Source: Achromobacter xylosoxidans
GTDB lineage: Bacteria > Pseudomonadota > Gammaproteobacteria > Burkholderiales > Burkholderiaceae_B
NCBI RefSeq assembly: GCF_014490035.1
Contig: NZ_CP061008.1
Span: 6,696,001-6,760,000 of the forward strand
Direction of reading: 5' to 3'
Length of the DNA stretch: 64,000 nt
Both the position numbers and the translations under genes were made by a program. This document shows, one piece after another, positions 30,109-39,012 of this stretch. Under the pieces are notes generated by a model. That model was not told the DNA's origin. It ran no database searches and saw only the letters and a list, made by a program, of their open reading frames with translations. Within the stretch, counting starts at the first letter, position 1. Each line of letters opens with the position of its first letter.

Positions 30109-30909
30109 CTACTTCAGATCCTTCTTCACGCGCTCGATCATTTCAGCGCCAAACGAGATATAGGCTTGCGCACCACGCGAGCCGCGGTCGTACACCACGC
30201 CGGGCATGCCGTAGCTGGGGGCTTCGGCCAGGCGCACGTTGCGCGGCACCACGGTCTTGAAAACCTTGTCGCCGAAATGTGCCTCGAGCTGCGCGGAGAC
30301 CTGCTGTTGCAGGGTCATGCGCGGATCGAACATGACGCGCAGCAATCCGATGACGCGCAGGTCGTCGTTGATATTCCGGTGCACGCGCTTGATCGTGTTG
30401 ACCAGGTCGGACAGGCCTTCCAGCGCGAAGTACTCGCACTGCATCGGAATGATGACGCCATGGGCGGCGGCCAGGCCGTTCAAGGTCAACAGCGACAGCG
30501 TGGGCGGGCAATCGATCAGCACGAAGTCGTACTGCGTGGCGACCGTGTCGATCGCGGCCTTCAACTGGCGCTCGCGTTGTTCCATCTGCACCAGGTCGAT
30601 CTCGGCGCCAGATAGTTCGCGGTTGGCGGGCAACACGTCGTAGCCGCCCGACTCGGACTTCACGCGGGCCTGCTCGATGTTGGATTCGCCGATGAGCACC
30701 TGGTACAGGTTCGACTCGAGCGAGTTCTTGTCGATGCCGCTGCCCATCGTGGCATTGCCTTGCGGGTCCAGGTCCACCAGCAGCACACGTTGGTTGTGCG
30801 TGGCAAGGCCCGCCGCCAGATTGATGGCGGTCGTCGTCTTGCCCACACCGCCCTTCTGGTTGGCAATGCAGAAAATGCGGGCGGAGGTGCTGGGGGGTAT
30901 GTTCTTCAT
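30109..30909 (-). CDS. parA: Chromosome partitioning ATPase ParA (Soj family)
   Basis: Deviant-Walker ATPase that forms a nucleoid-bound gradient to move ParB-parS complexes. It has 266 residues, with the Walker A' motif KGGVGKTTT (residues ~19-27), LVDLDPQGNAT and LIDCPPTLSLL. The ATG overlaps the rsmG stop as ATGA, giving the common mnmG-rsmG-parA order. Complete and typical. Confidence 0.98.
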   Translation of the reverse strand: MKNIPPSTSARIFCIANQKGGVGKTTTAINLAAGLATHNQRVLLVDLDPQGNATMGSGIDKNSLESNLYQVLIGESNIEQARVKSESGGYDVLPANRELSGAEIDLVQMEQRERQLKAAIDTVATQYDFVLIDCPPTLSLLTLNGLAAAHGVIIPMQCEYFALEGLSDLVNTIKRVHRNINDDLRVIGLLRVMFDPRMTLQQQVSAQLEAHFGDKVFKTVVPRNVRLAEAPSYGMPGVVYDRGSRGAQAYISFGAEMIERVKKDLK

Positions 30910-31595
30910 AGGGTTCCTTGACTACGGCGCATCCAGATCAGGCAGCGTTCGGCCTGCAACTCAGGCACGCGCAACGGCTGGATGTGATCGACTTGCCATT
31001 CTCCGCGCGCATGCAGCGCCTGTATTTCGTCCTCGGGGACCTTGCCCTTCATGGCGACGAGGGTACCATCGTTGCGTACATGGCGACCTGCGAGTTGCGC
31101 AAAATCGTCCAAGGAAGCAAAGGCGCGTGACGTCACCACATTGCACTCGGCGGGCGGCAAGGTTTCGATACGCGCGTGGCTGGCCTGCAGATTGGGCAAG
31201 GCCAGCACGCCGCTCATCTGGCGCACGAATGCCGTCTTCTTTTCGACTGCGTCCACGCAGGTCACAGACCAATGGGGTCGCATGATCGCCAGAACGACGC
31301 CTGGCAAGCCGCCGCCCGATCCGACGTCGTAGACCTTGGCCGGCGTGTCCGAAGCGCCCAGCGCCTCGCTGAACGGTCCCACGGCGGCCAGGCTGTCGAA
31401 CAGGTGCTGGATCAGCATCTGCTGCGGATCGCGGATGGCGGTGAGGTTATAGGTCCGGTTCCAGCGCTGCATCTGCGACAGATAGTTCAGCAGCTTGGCC
31501 ATCGTGGCGGCGTCGGCGTCCAGCCCCAGTTGCTCGCATGCGCGAGACAGGCGGCCGGCCATGTCCGCGCCGGCCGTATCGGCGTACGCGCTCAT
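30906..31595 (-). CDS. rsmG: 16S rRNA (guanine527-N7)-methyltransferase RsmG (GidB)
   Basis: Methylates G527 of 16S rRNA using S-adenosylmethionine; its loss gives low-level streptomycin resistance in other bacteria. It has 229 residues with the SAM-binding loop [17 protein letters not shown] and the RAFASLDDF segment. Its start overlaps the mnmG stop by four bases and its stop overlaps the parA start by four, a tightly coupled trio. Confidence 0.97.
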   Translation of the reverse strand: MSAYADTAGADMAGRLSRACEQLGLDADAATMAKLLNYLSQMQRWNRTYNLTAIRDPQQMLIQHLFDSLAAVGPFSEALGASDTPAKVYDVGSGGGLPGVVLAIMRPHWSVTCVDAVEKKTAFVRQMSGVLALPNLQASHARIETLPPAECNVVTSRAFASLDDFAQLAGRHVRNDGTLVAMKGKVPEDEIQALHARGEWQVDHIQPLRVPELQAERCLIWMRRSQGTL

Positions 31596-33511
31596 GCCGC
31601 TTGCTTGCGCGAGCCGTAATGCAGGCGCTTCAGATGGATCAGCAGCAATGAAATTGCAGCGGGAGTGACGCCGGAGATACGCGCGGCCTGGCCGATGGTT
31701 TCCGGGCGATGCGACTTGAGCTTCTGGCGCACTTCGAACGACAGGCTGGTCACGGCATCGTAGTCGACATCAACGGGGATGGCCTGTTGTTCATGCGCGA
31801 TCTGTTTCTGGACTTCGACCTGCTGGCGATCGATGTAGCCGGCGTACTTGACCTGGATCTCGACTTGCTCGGCCAGCACTTCGTCTTCCACCACGCCGGG
31901 GCCGGCCAGGAGCGAGCCGTCGGTATTGCGGGCAGCCATCAACGCTTCATAGGAAACATTGGGCCGTTTCAGCAGGTCTGAAAGTGAGTACTCACGTTCA
32001 ATTGCCTTGCCCAGCAGAGGTTCCGCAACTTCGGCGGGAAGTATACGCGGATTCACCCAAGAGGATTTCAAACGTTCGACTTCCGCGGACACGGCGTCGC
32101 GCTTGCGATTGAAGGCATCCCAGCGCGCGTCATCCACAATCCCGAGGCGACGGCCGATTTCGGTCAGACGCAGATCGGCGTTGTCTTCGCGCAGGCTCAA
32201 CCGGTATTCGGCCCGGGACGTAAACATGCGGTACGGCTCAGTCACGCCGCGCGTGACCAGGTCGTCGACCAACACGCCCAGATAAGCCTCATCGCGGCGC
32301 GGAGTCCATTGCTCCCGCTCCAGCGCGTACAGCGCGGCGTTGACGCCAGCGAGCAGCCCTTGGGCGGCCGCTTCTTCGTAGCCGGTCGTGCCGTTGATCT
32401 GTCCTGCGAAGTACAGGCCCGTGATCGCCTTGGTTTCCAGGGTGCTCTTCAATCCACGTGGATCGAAGTAGTCGTACTCGATGGCGTAGCCGGGGCGCAG
32501 GATGTGCGCATTTTCCAGGCCAGGCAAAGAATGGATCAGGGCCAACTGCACGTCGAACGGCAGGCTGGTCGACACGCCGTTCGGATAGACCTCGTGCGTA
32601 TCCAACCCTTCGGGCTCCAGAAAGACCTGGTGCGACTCCTTGTCGGCAAAGCGATGGATCTTGTCTTCGATGGACGGGCAGTAACGCGGCCCCACCCCCT
32701 CGATCACTCCGCTGTACATCGGCGAGCGGTCCAGGCCGCCGCGGATGATGTCATGGGTACGGGCGTTGGTATGCGTGATCCAGCAAGGCAGCTGGCGCGG
32801 GTGCATGGCCACGCTGCCCATGTAGGAAAACACGGGAATCGGATTCAGATCGCCAGGCTGCTCTTCCAGGATGCTGTAGTTGATCGAGCGGCCATCGATG
32901 CGCGGCGGCGTGCCGGTCTTCAAGCGCCCTTGCGGCAAGGCCAGTTCCTTCAGGCGCTGCCCCAGGGAGATAGCGGGAGGATCGCCGGCACGGCCGCCCG
33001 AATAGTTCTGCAGGCCCACGTGAATCAGGCCATTCAGGAACGTACCCGCAGTCAGCACCACGGACTTGGCGCGGAACTTCAGACCGATCTGGGTAACGGC
33101 ACCGACCACGCGATCGCCCTCCACCATCAGGTCTTCGACCGCCTGTTGGAACAACCAGAGGTTTGGCTGGCTTTCCAGGCGGCCACGGATAGCCTTGCGG
33201 TACAGCACCCGATCAGCCTGAGCGCGCGTAGCGCGAACTGCTGGCCCCTTCGATCCATTGAGGATGCGGAATTGAATCCCCGATTCATCCGTCGCCAAGG
33301 CCATCGCGCCACCCAGGGCGTCGACTTCTTTGACAAGGTGGCCCTTGCCGATCCCGCCAATGGAGGGATTGCAAGACATTTGGCCTAGGGTTTCGATGTT
33401 GTGCGTCAGCAGCAGCGTCTGGGCGCCGGCACGGGCGGCAGCCAGCGCAGCTTCGGTGCCGGCGTGGCCGCCACCGACGACGATGACATCGAATTCGCGG
33501 GGATAGTCCAT
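31592..33511 (-). CDS. mnmG: tRNA uridine-5-carboxymethylaminomethyl modification enzyme MnmG (GidA)
   Basis: FAD-dependent enzyme that, with MnmE (encoded at 48-49.6 kb), modifies U34 of several tRNAs. It has 639 residues from the ATG beginning [18 protein letters not shown]; the upstream in-frame stretch runs through a parS site and is not protein-like. The dinucleotide-binding [12 protein letters not shown] and the [21 protein letters not shown] segments are intact. It is the first gene downstream of the presumed origin, the position gidA holds in many bacteria. Confidence 0.98.
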   Translation of the reverse strand: MDYPREFDVIVVGGGHAGTEAALAAARAGAQTLLLTHNIETLGQMSCNPSIGGIGKGHLVKEVDALGGAMALATDESGIQFRILNGSKGPAVRATRAQADRVLYRKAIRGRLESQPNLWLFQQAVEDLMVEGDRVVGAVTQIGLKFRAKSVVLTAGTFLNGLIHVGLQNYSGGRAGDPPAISLGQRLKELALPQGRLKTGTPPRIDGRSINYSILEEQPGDLNPIPVFSYMGSVAMHPRQLPCWITHTNARTHDIIRGGLDRSPMYSGVIEGVGPRYCPSIEDKIHRFADKESHQVFLEPEGLDTHEVYPNGVSTSLPFDVQLALIHSLPGLENAHILRPGYAIEYDYFDPRGLKSTLETKAITGLYFAGQINGTTGYEEAAAQGLLAGVNAALYALEREQWTPRRDEAYLGVLVDDLVTRGVTEPYRMFTSRAEYRLSLREDNADLRLTEIGRRLGIVDDARWDAFNRKRDAVSAEVERLKSSWVNPRILPAEVAEPLLGKAIEREYSLSDLLKRPNVSYEALMAARNTDGSLLAGPGVVEDEVLAEQVEIQVKYAGYIDRQQVEVQKQIAHEQQAIPVDVDYDAVTSLSFEVRQKLKSHRPETIGQAARISGVTPAAISLLLIHLKRLHYGSRKQAA

Positions 33512-33566
33512 GATGGGGGGGAAGGTAAGAGAGCGTTCGGTGCTCATTATAGAGGCAGGGATTGCA

Positions 33567-33582
33567 TGTTTCACGTGAAACA
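33567..33582. other. parS site 1
   Basis: Perfect 16-bp palindrome TGTTTCACGTGAAACA, identical to the consensus ParB-binding site, 56 bases upstream of mnmG. Confidence 0.95.
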
Positions 33583-33693
33583 TGCTTCGGCGCAGCTTGA
33601 ACCTGGTTAGGGCCGAGGCGCCGTCGGCAAAAGGCAACTTCAGAAGCCCGTGAGGGGTGAATATGTCGGCATTTGCCACTGCTTTGCCCATTG

Positions 33694-33709
33694 TGTTTCA
33701 CGTGAAACG
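33694..33709. other. parS site 2
   Basis: TGTTTCACGTGAAACG, one change from the consensus at the last base; the central 14 bases are perfect. Confidence 0.93.
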
Positions 33710-33839
33710 TCGTACTTTTCGAAGCTGATCACCTCCTACCCGGGCGTGCCACCAAATTCGTCGGCATCAGAATCTCTCCCATCCATGTACCTCTGTATTG
33801 GATGAAATTCGCCATAAGGGGGTAGAGGATGAGCGGACA

Positions 33840-33855
33840 TGTTCCACGTGAAACA
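33840..33855. other. parS site 3 (TTCC variant)
   Basis: TGTTCCACGTGAAACA, with C in place of T at position 5, which makes the site slightly asymmetric. Confidence 0.92.
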
Positions 33856-33948
33856 TGTCAGAACTCCCAGCATGGTTCCTGTATGAATGCACCCTGCCCA
33901 CTGCCTCGAGTACTTGGTCATTTCTTATCAAAGTGCTGGACCGGCGAA

Positions 33949-33964
33949 TGTTCCACGTGAAACA
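33949..33964. other. parS site 4 (TTCC variant)
   Basis: TGTTCCACGTGAAACA, identical to site 3 and in the same orientation. Confidence 0.92.
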
Positions 33965-34142
33965 GATACCCTTTGCGCGGTGCCGCGCCAGGTACCGCAG
34001 TCGCCCTCTCCTTCAAACAAAGAGTTCATGCTTTCCCATCACAGGCCAGCGACGGCCGGGCATCGTACAGCTCATCGGTTGGATGAGTCATGCCTGCTTT
34101 TTGAGCATCTCACACGTACATTCCTATTCCCTACACCTCCGA

Positions 34143-34158
34143 TGTTTCACGTGAAACA
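34143..34158. other. parS site 5
   Basis: Perfect TGTTTCACGTGAAACA palindrome. Confidence 0.95.
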
Positions 34159-34185
34159 TTGCTTCTCTGCACCGCTGGCGATGAA

Positions 34186-34201
34186 CGTTTCACGTGAAAC
34201 G
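34186..34201. other. parS site 6, core of a 26-bp palindrome
   Basis: CGTTTCACGTGAAACG is symmetric, and the symmetry extends five bases on each side (34181-34206). This is the longest perfect palindrome in the cluster, with its first base only 28 bases after the end of site 5. Confidence 0.93.
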
Positions 34202-34253
34202 TTCATCGTTAAGTGGGCGAATAGCGGCAAGAGGTCTGTTCCACACTCGAGAA

Positions 34254-34269
34254 TGTTCCACGTGAAACA
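34254..34269. other. parS site 7 (TTCC variant)
   Basis: TGTTCCACGTGAAACA, the third copy of the TTCC form. Confidence 0.92.
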
Positions 34270-34459
34270 CAAGGGCAGGACCCGCGTGGATAGAAATACA
34301 GGCAGACGTTCGAACCTCGTCATACGAACCTAACCCAACTTCCTACCAATCATTCGGCTCACGAAATCCTCAAATTTCAATCTTCCAAAGGTTCATTCAA
34401 AAGAAAGCAATTTTCCAACCCCTACCCTACCCCTTACCCAAATCAAAGACACTTTTTCG

Positions 34460-34475
34460 TGTTTCACGTGAAACT
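34460..34475. other. parS site 8
   Basis: TGTTTCACGTGAAACT, differing from the consensus only in the last base. It also contains the stop codon of a doubtful small reading frame on the minus strand. Confidence 0.93.
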
Positions 34476-34664
34476 AAAGCGCTGACAGGTGTCGAAAGCG
34501 CGCCACTTATCGGTAGTGGAATCCATGCGCACGACTTCTACTACGACGTCAGTCCCTTGATAAGAAATCGTCCTGTCGGATTTGCGCTTATCCATCCCAG
34601 CATCAAAACTGGCTAGTACCTGAAATGCCCGGCTCCGCCTATTAGCAAAGCGCGGGTTGTACAC
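34464..34664 (-). CDS. Doubtful small hypothetical protein in the parS region
   Basis: A 66-codon frame from a GTG start, ending inside parS site 8. The residue composition looks protein-like (for example TISYQGTDVVVEVVRMDST), which is why it is listed. There is no good Shine-Dalgarno and I recognise no family. It may be a remnant of a degraded gene or chance. Confidence 0.2.
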   Translation of the reverse strand: MYNPRFANRRSRAFQVLASFDAGMDKRKSDRTISYQGTDVVVEVVRMDSTTDKWRAFDTCQRFSFT

Positions 34665-34739
34665 GTCCTATCTCGGCCTGAGGCGATATCTTTCGCTCAA
34701 GGCGACAACTCGGGATAACTCGGAAGTCACATATCGAGG

Positions 34740-35900
34740 GGAAAAAAATCGCGGCAGAGCCCCTCGGATACTGCACAGTGTTATCAACAGCTAGCAGATC
34801 CGATAGCTACCGACCTTCGCGGTTTCACGTGGAACAACTCTGGGGATAAGTCATTGCAGGCCAGTGCGTCGCGGGCCGCAAAACGGCTGTGGCTGACGAG
34901 CTCGGCAAAGTGCCAAGAAGTATGAAAAAGCACAAATGCCCAACTGTCTTCTCTATGGCAGCAATCGATTATTTCTATTTTGGATGCTTGCCAAGCTTGG
35001 GAAAAGTACCGATCAAACTAATGCAATAGTGGCGCAAAAAACCGTGGAAAACTATGTGGATAAGATCGTCGTCACTGCCACAACGAATTTTCGAAAACCC
35101 ACCATGACGACATTCGCCCTTGAATGTGGCCAGGAACTCTACCGCCGTATTCAGGTCCAAATACCGCACAAAATGGTGGAAGCGGATTATTCACAAAGCT
35201 ATCCACAGATTTGAACCCTGCGGCCTCCCACTACGCGTACACCGTCGACCACGCCGCACGGATTCATTGACCGGACAACCATCTTGCCCGTCCGCGGTAA
35301 CCCGCGCCATCATCCTTATGGGTGAGACCCGGCCTTTCATGTGAAACCCTGTGGAAAACTCGCCGAGCGGGAATTCAGACGCACCCATGTATTGACCGCA
35401 GTGCCCTCGATCCGGTTCCGCCCACGCAGTCCCAAGTCGCGCACAGAGCTCTGGATATCTTCACCCCGCCCTATCTTTCGGACCCTATCCCCATTTCTAT
35501 CCACAGGCACTTAAGCCGCCTCAGGGCACCAAAGGGTGTAATTCTGTGCATAACCGGGATGGGGATATCTTTGTGAACAACCGCCCACCATCCGAGCAAA
35601 AACGGGCCAGAGCGGCCTCAGAACAATATGGCGCCGCCGCCCCGATGCCGCCTGAGATTCACTTCAATATCGCCTTAAATGCCTGTATTTCCTAGGGAAA
35701 GGCCATGTTGAAGCGTAGCTATCACGGCTAAGCCAACTAAACCAAAGCAGCGCAGCCACTCCGCGACAGCGTTCCAAGAAAGACGGGATAACTGTGCAAA
35801 ACCCGGGTACCGAGATGCAATTGCTTCATTGCTGAGCAAGAAAATACTCATACCCGAAAATAATTATCCACAAACTTATCCACGGGCAGAGAATATGTTA
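34740..35900. other. oriC: Probable chromosomal replication origin (DnaA-box cluster)
   Basis: A gene-free stretch of lower GC content than its surroundings, next to the parS cluster and mnmG. Perfect DnaA boxes TTATCCACA occur at 35055-35063 (reverse) and 35864-35872. Close variants are TTATTCACA 35187-35195, CTATCCACA 35199-35207 and 35498-35506, TGTGCATAA 35545-35553, TTATCCACG 35876-35884, TTATCAACA 34781-34789 and TGGGGATAA 34841-34849. The paired boxes at 35187/35199 and 35864/35876 are spaced about one helical turn apart. An AT-rich part around 34930-35110 could be the unwinding element. dnaA is not in the window, so the assignment rests on boxes, parS proximity and gene order. Confidence 0.75.
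34821..34836. other. parS site 9 (weaker)
   Basis: GGTTTCACGTGGAACA has three changes from the consensus but keeps the CACGTG core; read on the other strand it is a TTCC-type site. A still weaker relative lies at 35333-35348. Confidence 0.7.
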
Positions 35901-35961
35901 GTGAATACTAACTACCCGAGTGGAGCAAGCAGAGCAGGCGCAGGCGCAGGCCCCAAATGAA

Positions 35962-35996
35962 ACAACGCCCCAGACCTTCCGGTCTTGGGGCGTTGT
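35962..35996 (-). terminator. Terminator of the cold-shock gene
   Basis: A stem of 15 pairs with a single bulge (arms from 35962 and 35996, TTCC loop at 35977-35980) lies about 45 bases after the csp stop and is followed on the minus strand by TTTCATTT. It also bounds the origin region on its right side. Confidence 0.75.
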
Positions 35997-36039
35997 AGCC
36001 AGGCCGAGCCTGGCGGACGGGAAATTGGGATTTCCCGAT

Positions 36040-36246
36040 TTAGAGCGGGCGAATTTCGGCCGCTTGAGGTCCTTTCGGACCATCCTTGACTTCGAATTCG
36101 ACTTCCTGGCCTTCGTTCAGGCTGCGATAGCCGCGGCCCTGGATAGCGGAAAAGTGTGCGAAAACATCGGTACCACCAACGTCCGGCGTGATGAAACCGT
36201 AACCCTTGTCAGCGTTGAACCACTTAACTTTGCCCTTCTGAGCCAT
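36040..36246 (-). CDS. Cold-shock protein, CspA family
   Basis: Single OB-fold nucleic-acid-binding protein of 68 residues that melts RNA structure. Both RNA-binding motifs are present: KGYGFITP (RNP1) and VFAHFSAI (RNP2). It begins [18 protein letters not shown]. It is the first gene on the far side of the presumed origin, with a clear terminator downstream. Several paralogues are usual in this group, so the specific symbol is left open. Confidence 0.96.
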   Translation of the reverse strand: MAQKGKVKWFNADKGYGFITPDVGGTDVFAHFSAIQGRGYRSLNEGQEVEFEVKDGPKGPQAAEIRPL

Positions 36247-36478
36247 TTTTTCTAGCGTCCTGTAATTAACTCGAAATGCAATGAATCAAGGACGCCGTGA
36301 GAACTGAACGACCGGTAGTAGTACCTGCGTTGCTGCTGCGTTCCCGCTTTCCGCCTAGCTGCAGAACGAGTCCGCGCGCTGCTTGAATCAACTGCGTAAT
36401 CAGCATACTCAGCACGCATTACAGACTCATATAGTTGTTTACCCCAATGTCGTATTTTTAATACTGGGTCTCGTTCCG
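36247..36478 (-). promoter_or_regulatory. Upstream region and probable long leader of the cold-shock gene
   Basis: These 232 bases between the AbrB-like gene and csp have no credible frame. Cold-shock mRNAs often have long structured 5' leaders that control cold-induced translation, and the space would allow one. I did not identify a specific promoter or fold. Confidence 0.35.
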
Positions 36479-37549
36479 CTAGGGTTTACGACTCTGCCGG
36501 CGCGCCATGAATGCGTAGATCGGACCAGTCACAATCACCACAAAAACCATGCGCGTAACGTGGAAGGCGGTGACCACAGGAACCCCTAGCTGCAGCACTT
36601 TGGCCGTGATCGCCATCTCGGCAATGCCACCCGGCGTAGTACCGAGAATCAACGTGGGAATGGGAGCGGCGGACCATAGCGACAGCAAGGCACCCAGACC
36701 AAACGCAAGCGCCAGCGCAGCCACCGTAAAGCCGGCCACAGCCCCAATGAAACGCGGCGCGGCCCGAAAGAAATCCGGCCGATAGCGATCGCCCAGCGAC
36801 CAGCCTATCAGCAACTGGCCAATCTTCGGCACGTAGTCTGGCAAGGCCGACAGCTCGATGCCATTGGCCGTCAGGATCATTGCGACCGACATCGGGCCCA
36901 GCACCCAGGGATTCGGCAGCCGCAGCTTCATGAAGGCAGCGCCGCCGACGCAGGTCAGCGTAACCAGTGCCGCCAGCCCCCAAGCATGGACCACTTTGGG
37001 TCCAGGAATCGTGGGATCCAGCCCTGCCACGCCCCACCACTGGAAGATGAAGGGCACGGCGACCACCACCATCAGCACGCGCACGCTATGCGCCGTCGCC
37101 ACCCGATCTATGCGCGCTCCGTGGCGCTCGGCCAGGTTCGCCATTTCGCTCGCTCCGCCGATGGCGGACGAAAACCAGGCCGTCTTGAAATCTACATCGG
37201 TGTAGCGGCGCAGGATCGCCGTGCCCATGAAGGCCAGGCCCAACGCGAACAACATCCCGACGATGATAGGTCCGGCGTTGCTGCCTATGTGGCCAATCAC
37301 CTGCGGCGTGAAGTAAAGGCCCAAGGAAGTACCGATGACCCACTGGCCCGCATTGCGCGCCGGCCTCGGACACGCGGTGCCCAAACCCGCAATGCGCGTA
37401 GCTGCGGTCACCAGCAACGCGCCCAGCATCCACGGCAGCGGGATGTGCGCCCATAACGCCAATAATGCGCCAGCCAATGCCAGCGCCAAACCGCCCAACA
37501 CCCTCCACAACATGTTCTGACCCACGATACCGCCGCACCTTAAGCTCAT
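36479..37549 (-). CDS. AbrB-family transporter (often mislabelled ammonia monooxygenase)
   Basis: Integral membrane protein with about ten hydrophobic segments and an internal duplication, marked by repeated WxLG-like motifs (IPLPWMLGALLVTA near residue 40 and LPNPWVLGPMSVAM near 215). Related proteins are annotated as AbrB-family transporters; the substrate is unknown. It has 356 residues from the first ATG, but the ATG 36 bases later (MLWRVLGG) matches the usual start of the family better, and neither has a strong Shine-Dalgarno. It is divergent from the aminotransferase gene. Confidence 0.85.
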   Translation of the reverse strand: MSLRCGGIVGQNMLWRVLGGLALALAGALLALWAHIPLPWMLGALLVTAATRIAGLGTACPRPARNAGQWVIGTSLGLYFTPQVIGHIGSNAGPIIVGMLFALGLAFMGTAILRRYTDVDFKTAWFSSAIGGASEMANLAERHGARIDRVATAHSVRVLMVVVAVPFIFQWWGVAGLDPTIPGPKVVHAWGLAALVTLTCVGGAAFMKLRLPNPWVLGPMSVAMILTANGIELSALPDYVPKIGQLLIGWSLGDRYRPDFFRAAPRFIGAVAGFTVAALALAFGLGALLSLWSAAPIPTLILGTTPGGIAEMAITAKVLQLGVPVVTAFHVTRMVFVVIVTGPIYAFMARRQSRKP

Positions 37550-37625
37550 GTGAAAACCGAATTATGAGTTAGTGGGATACTTACGAAAACTCTCTCTGCT
37601 AGCAACGTTCACTCTCGCGTCCACC

Positions 37626-38792
37626 ATGATCCGATCCAAACTTCCCGACGTTGGCACCACCATCTTCACCGTGATGAGCCGCCTGGCCATCGACCACAAA
37701 GCCATCAACCTGGGCCAGGGCTTTCCCGACTTCGACCCCGATCCCGCCTTGTGCGCCCTCGTGTCCAAGGCCATGGCCGACGGCCACAACCAGTATCCCT
37801 ACATGCCAGGCGTGGCGCCCTTGCGCGAAGCCATCGCTGCCAAGACGCGCGAACTCTATGGCCATGCCTACGATCCGGAAACCGAGATCACCGTCACCAG
37901 CGGCGCGACCGAAGCGTTGATGGCAACCGTGCTGGCCGCCGTAGGTAGCGGCGACGAAGTCGTCGTCATCGAACCTTGCTACGATTCCTATCTGCCGGCG
38001 ATCCGGCTGGCAGGCGGCACTGCCGTGCCGGTGCCGCTGCGCGCGCCCACCGAGGCTGATCCCTACTACCGCATCGATTGGCAGCGTGTGCGCGATGCCA
38101 TCACGTCCAAGACCCGCCTGTTGATGCTGAACTTTCCGCACAACCCGACCGGCGCGGTGTTGGATGACGGCGACCTGGACGCGCTGGAAGCCATCGTGCG
38201 CGACACGGGCGTGCTGCTGGTGTCCGACGAGGTCTACGAGCACATTGTGTTCGATGGCAAGCCGCATGCCAGCGTGGCGCGCCGCCCTTTGCTGGCCGAG
38301 CATGCCTTCGTGATCTCGTCCTTCGGCAAAACCTATCACACCACCGGCTGGAAGATCGGCTATTGCTGCGCGCCGCGTCAGCTCAGCGCCGAATTGCGCA
38401 AGGTGCATCAATTCATGGTGTTCACCGTACCCTCGCCCATGCAGTTCGCGCTGGCCGAGTTCATGCGCGATCCCAAGCCTTACCTCGACCTGCCCGCCTT
38501 CTATCAGGCCAAGCGCGACCGCCTCGCTCAAGGGCTGGCCAAGACCCGATTCCGCCCCCTGCCCAGCCCGGGCACATTTTTCCTGCTGGCGGACTACAGC
38601 CAGATTTCCAAACAGAACGAGGCCGACTTCGCGCGCGATCTGACGGTGAACCATGGCGTCACGGTGATACCGGTATCGGCGTTCTATCGCCAGCCCGATG
38701 CCGCCGAATCGAACCACCGCATCGTGCGTTTCTGCTTCGCAAAAAAAGACGCGACGCTCGATTCGGCCCTGGAGCGTCTGGCGCAGGTTTGA
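37626..38792 (+). CDS. PLP-dependent methionine-type aminotransferase (YbdL family)
   Basis: Class I aminotransferase of 388 residues, closely similar to E. coli YbdL over its full length (SKLPDVGTTIFTVMSRLA, NLGQGFPDFDP, VTSGATEAL). The PLP lysine is in SSFGKTYHTTGWKIGYC. YbdL prefers methionine, histidine and phenylalanine, and a role in methionine salvage is plausible. The ATG at 37626 gives the YbdL-like N-terminus but has no clear Shine-Dalgarno; a GTG at 37572 would add 18 residues. It stands alone, divergent from the AbrB-like gene. Confidence 0.92.
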   Translation: MIRSKLPDVGTTIFTVMSRLAIDHKAINLGQGFPDFDPDPALCALVSKAMADGHNQYPYMPGVAPLREAIAAKTRELYGHAYDPETEITVTSGATEALMATVLAAVGSGDEVVVIEPCYDSYLPAIRLAGGTAVPVPLRAPTEADPYYRIDWQRVRDAITSKTRLLMLNFPHNPTGAVLDDGDLDALEAIVRDTGVLLVSDEVYEHIVFDGKPHASVARRPLLAEHAFVISSFGKTYHTTGWKIGYCCAPRQLSAELRKVHQFMVFTVPSPMQFALAEFMRDPKPYLDLPAFYQAKRDRLAQGLAKTRFRPLPSPGTFFLLADYSQISKQNEADFARDLTVNHGVTVIPVSAFYRQPDAAESNHRIVRFCFAKKDATLDSALERLAQV

Positions 38793-38924
38793 CGCCCTCT
38801 ACTCAATACTCCATGGTGGATTGAATTTTCTCGCTGGCTCTATATACAAGCGTTCCAGTTGAAAAACATGAATAAAAGCTCGCATTAAAGATAGAGCCGA
38901 TTCAAAGCGGATTCACGAAAAAAA

Positions 38925-38945
38925 AGGGCGCCCATAAGGCGCCCT
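38925..38945 (-). terminator. Terminator of the tctCBA operon
   Basis: AGGGCGCC and GGCGCCCT pair around a CATAA loop, followed on the minus strand by eight T residues. It stands about 70 bases after the tctA stop. The stem could also slow transcription arriving from the aminotransferase gene, but the U run serves the minus strand. Confidence 0.9.
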
Positions 38946-39012
38946 ATGCAATTCCCGAACCAGATCCCGCAGCGCGGCTGTTGCCCTTTACAACAGCCGC
39001 GCCGCCATGGAA

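Noticed and set aside
33567..34836. CACGTG-centred palindromes as operators for a conventional regulator
   Set aside because: The full 16-bp pattern is the ParB-binding consensus and parAB is adjacent, so parS explains the sites better.
34936..35214. 92-codon plus-strand frame in the presumed origin
   Set aside because: No Shine-Dalgarno, no recognisable family, and it runs through DnaA boxes in an AT-rich region; chance is more likely than coding.
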